Below, piece after piece: positions 1 to 7,856 of a DNA stretch of 64,000 bases; the first letter of the stretch is position 1; the number at the start of each line of letters is the position of its first letter. The translations under genes were made by a program, and so were the position numbers. Origin of the DNA: an uncultured Psychroserpens sp. (lineage in GTDB: Bacteria > Bacteroidota > Bacteroidia > Flavobacteriales > Flavobacteriaceae); assembly GCA_947488655.1 (NCBI GenBank), contig CANKZZ010000003.1, positions 434,001-498,000 on the forward strand, in the 5' to 3' direction. Below the pieces are notes generated by a model that was not told the origin of the DNA, did no database searches, and saw nothing but the letters and a program-made list of their open reading frames with translations.

Positions 1-1
1 T

Positions 2-439
2 GTAACTTTGTCTCCAACGGTTGGATATTTTGTTAGTGAAAACATTGCTTTAGAATTTAACTTATTAGTAGGGTCTCAAAAACAAGAAGTTGGAGATTTT
101 GAGCAAAAACAATCTCAATTTGGTGCAGGATTAGGTGCGGTTTATTTTTTCACACCTTCTAATCAATTCTCATTTACTTTAGGAGCGGGAGTTAGTTATG
201 TAAGTAACAAAGAGGAAGAAGATGGTGTTGATGAAGATTTTAAATCAGACATTATTGGTTTTGCAGTAGCACCAGGTGTTAACTATTTTGTTTCAGATGA
301 TTTTGCTTTAAGAGCGTCAATTGGAGCTTTATCTTACACAAGTGAAAAAGCTGATTTTGAAGGAGCAGAAGCTATCAACAATTTTGGATTAAACTTAAAT
401 TTATCTGATATCAACTTTGGTATCACTTACAAATTCTAA
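2..439 (+). CDS. Outer-membrane beta-barrel protein, 5'-truncated by the window edge
   Basis: The reading frame is open from the first bases of the window, so the start and signal peptide lie outside it; the TTG at 8 is not a credible start. The visible part is made of alternating amphipathic strands rich in Gly and aromatic residues (VGYFVSENIALEFNLLVG, LGAGVSYVSN, VAPGVNYFVSDDFALRASIG) and ends in the strand INFGITYKF with a terminal Phe, as in BamA-recognised beta-barrels. It resembles the small porin-family or OmpW-like barrels common in Flavobacteriaceae. An intrinsic terminator follows at once. The specific function is unknown. Similar barrels follow at 594, 1748 and 2470. Confidence 0.8.
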   Translation, partial: VTLSPTVGYFVSENIALEFNLLVGSQKQEVGDFEQKQSQFGAGLGAVYFFTPSNQFSFTLGAGVSYVSNKEEEDGVDEDFKSDIIGFAVAPGVNYFVSDDFALRASIGALSYTSEKADFEGAEAINNFGLNLNLSDINFGITYKF

Positions 440-466
440 TTCTAGAATTTATAAATTATGATATTA

Positions 467-496
467 AACCGAAGCCTAACCGCTTCGGTTTTTTTA
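467..496 (+). terminator. Intrinsic terminator
   Basis: A perfect 9-bp stem (AACCGAAGC at 467-475, GCTTCGGTT at 482-490) with a 6-nt loop is followed by a T-run. It ends the beta-barrel gene upstream. The same arms recur in the terminator at 1240. Confidence 0.9.
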
Positions 497-593
497 TATA
501 TAAATATTTTAAAACACAATAATATACTTTTCTCTATTAATATTTGTGAGTAAAACCTTATGTTTATAGTCTAATATAAACTCAAATTTAATT

Positions 594-1217
594 ATGAAAA
601 AATTACTTACTATTGTATTATTCGCTTCGCTTTGCGTTATTAATTTAAATGCACAATCAAGTAAAGGAGATATAGAGTTTGGTCCAGGACTAGGCTTTAA
701 CTATGCCAGTGTAGTTGTAGGGTCTGGTGCAGAAAACACTACAGATACTAATACTGGTTTTAATATCTCTGCAACAGGAGAATATTTTTTCTCAGACCGT
801 TGGGGAATTAAAGCTAAATTAATATACGATCAAAAAGGATGGGGAAATGGTTTCTTTGAAGACGATAACGGTTCTTTTACTACAGATTATAACTTAAATT
901 ATTTAACAATTCCAGTAATGGCAAACTGGCATTTTGGTTCTACACGAAAGTGGTATCTAAATTTTGGACCATATTTAGGTGTTTTGCTCAATGCAAAAGA
1001 AGATAGACTTGGTATAGATGTAAAAGAAGCCTTTAATACAACAGATGTAGGTTTAGCATTTGGTATTGGCTATAAATTTCCTATTGGAGAAAACGCTAAA
1101 CTATATATAGAATATGACGAGCAATATGGTTTTATAGATATCTTTAAAGATAATATTGGCAACTCTGTAATTAATTCTAGAGGAAGTTTTAACGTAGGTG
1201 TACTTTTTAACCTCTAA
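594..1217 (+). CDS. Porin-family outer-membrane beta-barrel protein
   Basis: A 207-residue protein with a clear signal peptide (MKKLLTIVLFASLCVINLNA, cleavage before QSS). The mature part reads as consecutive beta-strands: FGPGLGFNYASVVVG, NISATGEYFFSDRWGIKAKL, LNYLTIPVMANWHFG, WYLNFGPYLGVLLN, and a last strand GSFNVGVLFNL. The LNYLTIPVMANWHFG strand is the typical xYLxIPxLxxxxF signature of PorT-like/porin-family barrels of Bacteroidota. It stands alone between two terminators. No ligand or transport role can be read from the sequence. Confidence 0.85.
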   Translation: MKKLLTIVLFASLCVINLNAQSSKGDIEFGPGLGFNYASVVVGSGAENTTDTNTGFNISATGEYFFSDRWGIKAKLIYDQKGWGNGFFEDDNGSFTTDYNLNYLTIPVMANWHFGSTRKWYLNFGPYLGVLLNAKEDRLGIDVKEAFNTTDVGLAFGIGYKFPIGENAKLYIEYDEQYGFIDIFKDNIGNSVINSRGSFNVGVLFNL

Positions 1218-1239
1218 TAAAATAAATCGCATATATAAC

Positions 1240-1267
1240 AACCGAAGCCTTATTGCTTCGGTTTTTT
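1240..1267 (+). terminator. Intrinsic terminator
   Basis: Stem AACCGAAGC (1240-1248) / GCTTCGGTT (1255-1263) followed by Ts. The arms are identical to those of the terminator at 467, and it separates the beta-barrel gene from aroQ. Confidence 0.9.
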
Positions 1268-1294
1268 ATGCTCAAAATTTAATACCTTTACTCT

Positions 1295-1717
1295 ATGAAG
1301 CAACTTATTATTATTAACGGTCCAAATCTCAACCTTTTAGGTAAAAGAGAAACTAATATCTACGGAAATTTAACTTTTACAGAATTTTTTGACCAAACCA
1401 TTAAAAAATTTCCTAATGTAAAGTTAGAACACTTTCAATCTAATATAGAAGGAGAGCTAATTGATAAAATTCAAGAAGTTGGCTTTACATATGATGGTAT
1501 TATATTAAATGCTGCAGCCTATACGCACACCTCTGTTGGTATTGGAGATGCTGTTAAAGCTATTGAAACACCAGTAATTGAGGTACACATATCAAACACG
1601 TTTTCTAGAGAAGAGTTTAGACATCAATCTTATATCTCTCAAAATGCACAAGGTGTAATACTTGGATTTGGTTTGCAAAGTTATGAATTGGCAATTCAAA
1701 GCTTTTTAAATGAGTAA
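1295..1717 (+). CDS. aroQ: Type II 3-dehydroquinate dehydratase
   Basis: Third step of the shikimate pathway: trans-dehydration of 3-dehydroquinate to 3-dehydroshikimate, in the cytoplasm. At 140 residues it has the usual length of type II enzymes, which form dodecamers. Family motifs are all present: INGPNLNLLGKRE near the start, the flexible lid with the catalytic Tyr23 (ETNIYG), ILNAAAYTHTSVGIGDA around residue 75, and the active-site His in VIEVHISN followed by REEFRHQSY. The start ATG follows the preceding terminator by about 30 bases. No other aro gene is adjacent. The identification is firm. Confidence 0.96.
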   Translation: MKQLIIINGPNLNLLGKRETNIYGNLTFTEFFDQTIKKFPNVKLEHFQSNIEGELIDKIQEVGFTYDGIILNAAAYTHTSVGIGDAVKAIETPVIEVHISNTFSREEFRHQSYISQNAQGVILGFGLQSYELAIQSFLNE

Positions 1718-1747
1718 TAAAAAATAGAACCAGAGCGTTAATTAAGT

Positions 1748-2233
1748 ATGAAAAATGCCAATTCTCTTCTTATAATGTTGTCACTTTTTTTTATTCTGAA
1801 AAGTAACGCGCAATCCAACGTAGACTTTGGTATAAAAGGAGGTCTAAACTTTACGTTTTTTAAAGTTCCAGAAGCTCAATTTGGAAATAACATTGAAACC
1901 GAAATTGGATTTTATAGTGGTCTCTTTGCAGATTTTGAAATAGACAATACAGTGTCTTTACAACCTGAAATACTTTATATACAATTAAACGACTTCAAAT
2001 TTTTAAATGCGCCTATTTATGCAAAATTTCTTTTATCTAATAGGCTAAGTTTTATGGCAGGACCAAGTCTTAACTATTTTTTCGACTTTTTTACCAATAA
2101 ATTTAAAGTAAGAGGTGATATAGCAACATCATATTACATTACAGATGCTATTGACATACATCTAAAATTTGTAGTAGGCTTTAACGAAGTTGCTCCTAAC
2201 GGATTGTTTATTGGAGCAGGCTATAAATTTTAA
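1748..2233 (+). CDS. Small outer-membrane beta-barrel protein (PorT-like)
   Basis: A 161-residue protein with a signal peptide (LLIMLSLFFILKSNA, then QSN) and a barrel that starts with VDFGIKGGLNFTFF, the xxGIKGGLN first-strand signature of flavobacterial porin-family proteins, and ends in GLFIGAGYKF. The strand FLNAPIYAKFLLSNRLSFMAGPSLNYFF has the family pattern of a proline-marked strand followed by a GP turn. It is shorter than its neighbours at 594 and 2470 by about 45 residues and has fewer extracellular-loop residues. It starts 30 bases after aroQ and could be cotranscribed with it, which would be coincidental. The function is unknown. Confidence 0.78.
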   Translation: MKNANSLLIMLSLFFILKSNAQSNVDFGIKGGLNFTFFKVPEAQFGNNIETEIGFYSGLFADFEIDNTVSLQPEILYIQLNDFKFLNAPIYAKFLLSNRLSFMAGPSLNYFFDFFTNKFKVRGDIATSYYITDAIDIHLKFVVGFNEVAPNGLFIGAGYKF

Positions 2234-2434
2234 TGACTTAATATACATTTACATAAATTAGTTAATACATTTTTTTTATATCAATTACCAAATGTCATGT
2301 CTTTTTAGCGATTGAGTCAATTTTTTGATGAATAAAAAACCCTTGTTTTTACTGGTTATATTATAAATTTTGGTAAAAAAATTAAGCTTCGTTAAACCAA
2401 TGTTAAACATGCAAATGCCCACAAATCTCCTTCC

Positions 2435-2442
2435 TAATTTTG
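2435..2442 (+). promoter_or_regulatory. Putative -7 promoter element for the 2470 beta-barrel gene
   Basis: TAATTTTG matches the Bacteroidota -7 consensus TAnnTTTG exactly and lies 27 bases before the ATG. No convincing -33 TTG is seen at the usual spacing, so the call is tentative. Confidence 0.35.
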
Positions 2443-2469
2443 ATGTTATTAACCCAAAAATAATAAACA

Positions 2470-3108
2470 ATGAAGAAGGTAATTTTAATTACAACAGCAA
2501 CATTATTATCATTAATTAGTGCAAATGCACAATCAGATTCTAGAGAGGTACAAGTAGGAGTAAAGGGAGGTGTAAACTTCTCTACAATAACTGGAGATGA
2601 TCTTGGAGATTTAGATTCTAGAACTAGTTTTAACGCAGGTTTGGTTGCCGAAATACCAATCTCTGATCGTTTCTCATTTCAGCCAGAGGTTTTTTATTCA
2701 GGACAAGGTTTTGATATTAGAGAAGTAGATCAGGATAATGCTTTTGATACAGATGACAATGTAGAGTATCAATTAGACTACATCCAAGTGCCACTTTTAT
2801 TAAAAGCTTATTTAGTAAAAGGTTTAAGTGTGGAGGCAGGACCTCAATTTGGATTTAAAATTCACGAAGAAATTGATTTTCAACCAAACAGTGATGGAGG
2901 TGATATCGAAGTAGATAGCGACGATTCATATGTTAAGAATTTTGATACAAGTCTTGCATTTGGTGCGTCATATAAGTTTGACAATGGTTTTTTCTTAAAC
3001 GGTCGTTATAACGTAGGTGTTACAGATATTTTTGATGATAATACTCCGTTTGAAGGTGTAGATGCTAAAAATGATGTATGGCAATTTGGTATTGGTTTTA
3101 TGTTTTAA
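2470..3108 (+). CDS. Porin-family outer-membrane beta-barrel protein
   Basis: A 212-residue protein. A signal peptide (MKKVILITTATLLSLISANA) is followed by QSDSREVQVGVKGGVNFSTI, the GVKGGVNFST first strand typical of the family. It has the paired strands AGLVAEIPISDRFSFQPEVFY and LDYIQVPLLLKAYLVKGLSVEAGPQFGF and a final strand WQFGIGFMF with a terminal Phe. Loops are rich in Asp and Glu (for example DIEVDSDDSY), as expected for surface loops. It is one of five barrels of this family in the window. It ends at a strong bidirectional terminator shared with lpd. The function is unknown. Confidence 0.85.
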   Translation: MKKVILITTATLLSLISANAQSDSREVQVGVKGGVNFSTITGDDLGDLDSRTSFNAGLVAEIPISDRFSFQPEVFYSGQGFDIREVDQDNAFDTDDNVEYQLDYIQVPLLLKAYLVKGLSVEAGPQFGFKIHEEIDFQPNSDGGDIEVDSDDSYVKNFDTSLAFGASYKFDNGFFLNGRYNVGVTDIFDDNTPFEGVDAKNDVWQFGIGFMF

Positions 3109-3133
3109 ACACCAATTAAAAATTTTGCAAAAA

Positions 3134-3165
3134 AAAAGTTCCAGATTTATCTGGAACTTTTTTTT
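3134..3165. terminator. Bidirectional intrinsic terminator
   Basis: Stem AGTTCCAG (3137-3144) / CTGGAACT (3151-3158), flanked by an A-run on the left and a T-run on the right. It serves the convergent genes at 2470 (+) and 3183 (-). Confidence 0.9.
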
Positions 3166-3182
3166 GTTTTATATCTTAATGC

Positions 3183-4559
3183 TTACAAATGTATAACTTC
3201 ATCATAAGCAGCAGCTACAGCCTCCATAACAGCTTCACTCATTGTTGGGTGAGGATGAATAGCTTTTAAAACTTCATGACCTGTAGTTTCTAATTTGCGA
3301 CCTAAAACAGCCTCAGCTATCATATCTGTAACTCCAGCACCTATCATGTGGCAACCTAACCATTCGCCATATTTAGCATCAAAAATTACTTTAACAAAAC
3401 CGTCTTTTGCTCCAGATGCACTTGCTTTTCCTGAGGCCGAAAATGGAAATTTACCAACCTTAATTTCAATACCTTGCTCTTTTGCTTGTTTTTCCGTTAG
3501 ACCAACACTTGCAATTTCTGGAGAACAATATGTGCAACCTGGCACATTTCCGTAGTCAATAGCTTCTACATGTTGACCAGCAATTTTTTCTACACAAAGA
3601 ATACCTTCGGCAGAAGCAACGTGTGCTAATGCTTGTCCTGGAGTTACATCTCCAATAGCGTAATAACCAGGAATATTTGTTTGGTAGTAATCGTTTACTA
3701 ATATTTTATCTCTGTCAACAGCGATACCAACATCTTCTAATCCGATATTTTCAATATTAGATTTAATTCCAACTGCAGATAATACAATATCTGCTTCAAG
3801 AACTTCTTCTCCTTTTTTAGTTTTTACTGTTGCTTTAACACCTTTACCAGAGGTGTCAACATTAGTCACCTCTGAAGAAGTCATTATTTTTATCCCACTT
3901 TTTTTGAATGAACGTTCTAATTGTTTAGAAACGTCTTCATCCTCAACAGGAACTATATTTGGTAAATACTCTACCACTGTTACTTCTGTACCAATAGAAT
4001 TATAAAAGTATGCAAACTCAACACCAATAGCACCAGAGCCTACAACAATCATCTTTTTTGGTTGTGTCTCTAAAGACATTGCTTGTCTATAACCAATTAC
4101 TTTTTTCCCATCTTGAGGTAAGCTAGGTAATTCTCGAGATCTTGCTCCTGTAGAAATTATAATATGATCTGCACTATACTCTTTGCCATCAACCTCTACT
4201 TTTTTTCCTGTTTTTAATGTGCCAAAACCTTCAATTACGTCAATTTTGTTCTTTTTCATTAAAAATTTTACGCCATTACTCATACCATCTGCAACACCAC
4301 GACTTCGTTTTACTATTGCATTAAAATCTTTATCATATTCTTTTACCGAAAGACCATAATCTTCAGCATGTTTTAAGTATTCAAAAACTTGTGCAGATTT
4401 TAGTAATGCTTTTGTAGGGATACAACCCCAATTTAGACAAACACCACCTAAATTTTCTTTTTCAATTACTGCAGTTTTAAATCCTAATTGAGAAGCTCTA
4501 ATTGCTGCTACGTAGCCTCCAGGACCACTACCAAGTACTATAATATCGTATTTACTCAT
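3183..4559 (-). CDS. lpdA: Dihydrolipoyl dehydrogenase (E3)
   Basis: FAD flavoprotein that reoxidises the dihydrolipoyl groups of 2-oxoacid dehydrogenase complexes and the glycine cleavage system, passing electrons to NAD+. The 458 residues include the N-terminal FAD motif (VLGSGPGGYVAAIRAS), the redox-active disulfide GGVCLNWGCIPTK (Cys41, Cys46), the NAD-binding motif VVGSGAIGVEFAYFYNSIG, the second FAD motif (GYYAIGDVTPGQALAHVAS) and the C-terminal catalytic HPHPTMSEA (His437, Glu442). The gene stands alone, away from genes for E1 and E2 subunits, as is usual for a shared E3. The start ATG agrees with the family N-terminus. Confidence 0.97.
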   Translation of the reverse strand: MSKYDIIVLGSGPGGYVAAIRASQLGFKTAVIEKENLGGVCLNWGCIPTKALLKSAQVFEYLKHAEDYGLSVKEYDKDFNAIVKRSRGVADGMSNGVKFLMKKNKIDVIEGFGTLKTGKKVEVDGKEYSADHIIISTGARSRELPSLPQDGKKVIGYRQAMSLETQPKKMIVVGSGAIGVEFAYFYNSIGTEVTVVEYLPNIVPVEDEDVSKQLERSFKKSGIKIMTSSEVTNVDTSGKGVKATVKTKKGEEVLEADIVLSAVGIKSNIENIGLEDVGIAVDRDKILVNDYYQTNIPGYYAIGDVTPGQALAHVASAEGILCVEKIAGQHVEAIDYGNVPGCTYCSPEIASVGLTEKQAKEQGIEIKVGKFPFSASGKASASGAKDGFVKVIFDAKYGEWLGCHMIGAGVTDMIAEAVLGRKLETTGHEVLKAIHPHPTMSEAVMEAVAAAYDEVIHL

Positions 4560-4615
4560 GAGTCTTTTTTTGTCTTATTTTTAAGGAAACGAAGATACAA
4601 AACCAATTTGTAATA

Positions 4616-5170
4616 TTAAAGGTCATCGGTAAAATGTCTTATTCCTTTTTGTTGCTTAAATTTTTTTTTATTATAAATTATAGATTCTCCTTTGGGAATA
4701 GAAAGAGATTTCCAGTTTTTACCTTTAGTAAGTTTGCCCAAAAATACTAACTGTCCGATGTGATAAGCATAATGAGCTAATTGTCTATTGATAGCTTCGG
4801 TTACTGTATGACCTTGATTTCTAATATATACAATTTGATTAAGGTCTTTGTCATTTAATGGTTGTAGCGCATAGAATAAGCATTGCCAACCTTTATCCCA
4901 ATAATTTAGTAATTCTTCCTTACTATCAAAAGTGTCTTCAAACTCTTTATCTCGTTGTCTCCATTCTTTTTCTCCATCTTCTATTAAAAGGTTTGTCCAT
5001 CTACTTAACATATTACCAACTATATGTTTAATGATTATAGCTATTGAGTTTGTGTCTTTTACAAACTCATTTTTTAATTCATCTATTGTTAATTGAGATA
5101 TAGTTTGGTCACCAAGATTTTTATAATATTCAAATTGCTTAATAATGCTACTGAGATAAGTGTCTTTCAT
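4616..5170 (-). CDS. DUF1572 / DinB-like protein
   Basis: A 184-residue cytoplasmic protein without signal or membrane segments. It has the pattern of the DinB-like four-helix bundle family DUF1572: an N-terminal YLSSIIKQFEYYKNLGDQTI helix, IIIKHIVGNMLSRWTNLLIE with a potential metal-ligand His, and the late helix RQLAHYAYHIGQLVFLGK with His residues in the HYAYHIGQ motif. In the wider DinB superfamily such His triads bind a divalent metal, and some members are thiol-dependent transferases. The substrate is unknown. The gene follows msrB on the same strand, but a strong hairpin terminator lies between them, so it is probably transcribed separately. Confidence 0.8.
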   Translation of the reverse strand: MKDTYLSSIIKQFEYYKNLGDQTISQLTIDELKNEFVKDTNSIAIIIKHIVGNMLSRWTNLLIEDGEKEWRQRDKEFEDTFDSKEELLNYWDKGWQCLFYALQPLNDKDLNQIVYIRNQGHTVTEAINRQLAHYAYHIGQLVFLGKLTKGKNWKSLSIPKGESIIYNKKKFKQQKGIRHFTDDL

Positions 5171-5194
5171 GGCGTAATAACTGATGTTGCACCA

Positions 5195-5257
5195 TAAAAA
5201 TAGCGATACAATTTCTTTAAAACTATAGGTTAGTATAGTTAGAAATTATATCGCTAT
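5195..5257 (-). terminator. Long hairpin terminator of msrB
   Basis: On the minus strand a 17-bp stem with one mismatch pairs bases 5241-5257 with 5200-5216. It continues as a 7-bp stem (5234-5240 with 5221-5227) after a 4-nt bulge and is followed by five Us (5195-5199). It is the longest intergenic hairpin seen in the window. It could also buffer transcript ends between msrB and the DinB-like gene. Confidence 0.75.
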
Positions 5258-5279
5258 TGAGACTTTATTAAGGTTTAAG

Positions 5280-5762
5280 TTAGTTGGCAGGAACAAACTT
5301 TAAGGCCACACCATTAATACAATGACGTTTACCTGTTGTTTTTCTTGGTCCATCATTAAAAACATGACCTAAATGACCACCACAAGTGGCACAATGCTCT
5401 TCATTTCTACTATAACCTAATTTGTTATCAGTGCCATAAGCAACATTACCTTCTATAGCTCTATCAAAACTTGGCCATCCTGTACCAGAGTCAAATTTAT
5501 GCTCACTCTTAAATAATGGTGTATTACAAGCAGCACAATGAAATGTACCTTTACGTTTTTCGTCGTTTAATTCGCTAGAGAATGGACGTTCGGTCCCTTC
5601 TTGTCTTAAAACATAATACGCTTCACTAGAAAGTTCTTTTTTCCATTCTGCATCTGTTTTATTAACTGTAAATTCTTCTTGCTCTTGACTTGCTGTTTTT
5701 TGTGCTGTAGAATTACAACTAAAAAACAACGCGAGTGTTACTACTAATATTATCTTTTTCAT
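5280..5762 (-). CDS. msrB: Peptide-methionine (R)-S-oxide reductase, exported lipoprotein form
   Basis: Reduces the R-epimer of methionine sulfoxide in oxidised proteins. The 160 residues begin with a lipoprotein signal (MKKIILVVTLALFFSC, lipobox FFSC), so the enzyme should be anchored in the envelope rather than be cytoplasmic. Zinc-binding pairs CAAC and CATC are present, as are the signature HKFDSGTGWPSFDRAI, the GGHLGHVFNDGP loop and the catalytic cysteine in RHCINGVALKF near the C-terminus. No MsrA domain is fused. It is divergent from glgE across a 155-bp gap. Bacteroidota often carry such exported MsrB proteins to protect envelope proteins. Confidence 0.95.
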   Translation of the reverse strand: MKKIILVVTLALFFSCNSTAQKTASQEQEEFTVNKTDAEWKKELSSEAYYVLRQEGTERPFSSELNDEKRKGTFHCAACNTPLFKSEHKFDSGTGWPSFDRAIEGNVAYGTDNKLGYSRNEEHCATCGGHLGHVFNDGPRKTTGKRHCINGVALKFVPAN

Positions 5763-5917
5763 ATTATAAAAATAAGGTTTATTTCTTTTCAGTTTGGTCG
5801 TAATAGAAATGTAATCCTTACGAAAACGTTATAAATATAATTATCAATACATATTGATGTTTGTTGGTACTAAATTTATTAATTTCACATTCTTAATATT
5901 CATTTAATTAGCAAAAG

Positions 5918-7855
5918 ATGCAAAATCAAAGGCGTGTTGTTATAGATGCAGTTTCCCCTCAAATTAACTGCGGAGAATTTTTTATAAAAAGAGTTGTAAA
6001 CGAAATTGTAAACATTGATGCACATGTTCTTGTTGATGGCCATGATGTTATTGCTGCATCTGTTTTATATAAACATGAAAAAGAGCGTTCTTGGAAAGAA
6101 GTAAGAATGCACCACATTGGCAACGATGAATGGAAAGCTGCTTTTACTGTAAAAAAACAAGGGTTTTATAATTATAAAGTAGAAGGTTGGGTAGATTATG
6201 CTTTAAATTGGCAACATGGGATTGAACGTAAAATTGATGATAACCAAAATGTAAAGTCTGAGTTATTAGAAGGTATAACCTTGTTACAACCATTACTTAA
6301 AAAAGCGACTAAAGACGAGGCCAATTTTTTACAGCAATGTATTTCAAATTTTGATGATGAGACTCTATATGATGCAGCAGTTAAAGCAGCTGTTAGTGAA
6401 GATTTACATCATATTTTTGTGAGTTATCCCGAAAAACATTTAGCAAACCAAACAAAAGAGTTACAAGTTTATGTAGATAGACCTAAAGCTAGATTTAGTA
6501 CATGGTATGAGTTTTTCCCACGATCTGCATCAAAGGAGATAGGTCAACATGGTACATTTAAAGACTGCGAACGTTTATTGCCAAGAGTTTCTCAAATGGG
6601 ATTTGATACATTGTATTTTCCGCCAGTGCATCCTATTGGAGAAGTTAATAGAAAAGGCAAAAATAATACAACTACAGCTCAAGAGGGAGATGTAGGTTCT
6701 GCTTGGGGAATTGGTTCTAAACACGGTGGACATAAAGATTTACATCCACAATTGGGTACTATTACCGATTTTAAAAACCTCATTAAAGCAGCTAAAAAAC
6801 TAAATATTGAAATTGCCATGGATTTTGCTTTGCAAGCTGCACCAGATCATCCATGGGTAAAGTCTAATCCAGATTGGTTTAAATGGCGTCCAGATGGTAC
6901 GGTTCAATATGCTGAGAATCCACCAAAAAAGTATCAGGATATTTTGCCAATATATTGGGAAAGCAAGGATTATAAAAACCTTTGGAAAGAATGTCTAGAT
7001 ACTATGTTGTATTGGGTTAATTGTGGTATTAACGTATTTAGAGTAGATAATCCTCATACAAAGCCATATTATTTTTGGAATTGGCTCATTTCCGAAGTAA
7101 AAAAGAAGCATCCAGATGTGTTATTTCTTGCCGAAGCATTTACCAAACCAAAGGTTATGCAGCGCCTTGCTAAAGAAGGGTATACGCAATCGTATACATA
7201 TTTTACATGGCGAGATAATAAGCAAGAATTAATAACGTATATGAATGAGTTGACTCAAACAGAATTACGTGAATTTATGCAACCTAATTTTTGGCCAAAT
7301 ACGCCAGATATTAACCCTTATCATTTACAAGGAGCTAATGAGTCTAAATATTTGCAACGCTATGCATTAGCAGCAACTTTAAGTTCTAGTCTTGGAATAT
7401 ATGGACCTGTATTTGAACAGATGATAAGTGATGCCATACCTGGAAAGGAAGAATATTACATGTCTGAGAAATTTGAGGTTAAACATTATGATTGGTTTAA
7501 AGAAAATAAACTAACGCTTTTAATTTCTAAAATAAACAATATAAGACATCAAAACACAGCATTACAACAAACCAACAATATTAAATTTTGTGCTGTAGAA
7601 AACGATAACTTGTTAGCTTTCTATAAATGGGATGATGATAAAACCAATGAACTTTTAATTATAATTAGTTTAGACCAATACTACTCACAGCAAGGAAATA
7701 TGCAGTTGCCTCTACACGATTTGGGTGTAGATAATGGGCAACAAATAACGGTTGAGGATTTAGTAACTGGAAGTAGTTATAATTGGTATAATGAATGGAA
7801 TTTTGTGGAGTTACATCCTACCTTACCATTTCATATATTTAAGATAAAAAAGTAA
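5918..7855 (+). CDS. glgE: Alpha-1,4-glucan:maltose-1-phosphate maltosyltransferase (GH13_3)
   Basis: Transfers maltosyl units from alpha-maltose-1-phosphate to the non-reducing end of alpha-1,4-glucan. At 645 residues it has the family length: an N-terminal beta-sandwich domain with a helical insert (1-190), a TIM-barrel with STWYEFFPRS near residue 200, FPPVHPIGEVNRKGKNN, the nucleophile region FRVDNPHTKP (Asp377) and the acid/base region LFLAEAFTKP (Glu406), and a C-terminal beta domain. FRVDNPHTKP is diagnostic of GlgE against ordinary amylases. It heads a tight cluster: maltokinase starts one base after its stop, and glgB follows. It is divergent from msrB. Confidence 0.96.
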   Translation: MQNQRRVVIDAVSPQINCGEFFIKRVVNEIVNIDAHVLVDGHDVIAASVLYKHEKERSWKEVRMHHIGNDEWKAAFTVKKQGFYNYKVEGWVDYALNWQHGIERKIDDNQNVKSELLEGITLLQPLLKKATKDEANFLQQCISNFDDETLYDAAVKAAVSEDLHHIFVSYPEKHLANQTKELQVYVDRPKARFSTWYEFFPRSASKEIGQHGTFKDCERLLPRVSQMGFDTLYFPPVHPIGEVNRKGKNNTTTAQEGDVGSAWGIGSKHGGHKDLHPQLGTITDFKNLIKAAKKLNIEIAMDFALQAAPDHPWVKSNPDWFKWRPDGTVQYAENPPKKYQDILPIYWESKDYKNLWKECLDTMLYWVNCGINVFRVDNPHTKPYYFWNWLISEVKKKHPDVLFLAEAFTKPKVMQRLAKEGYTQSYTYFTWRDNKQELITYMNELTQTELREFMQPNFWPNTPDINPYHLQGANESKYLQRYALAATLSSSLGIYGPVFEQMISDAIPGKEEYYMSEKFEVKHYDWFKENKLTLLISKINNIRHQNTALQQTNNIKFCAVENDNLLAFYKWDDDKTNELLIIISLDQYYSQQGNMQLPLHDLGVDNGQQITVEDLVTGSSYNWYNEWNFVELHPTLPFHIFKIKK

Positions 7856-7856
7856 T

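Noticed and set aside
2285-2470. Short minus-strand open frame in front of the 2470 barrel gene
   Set aside because: It overlaps the promoter region of the barrel gene, has no family resemblance, no supporting start context and a composition like translated AT-rich intergenic DNA.
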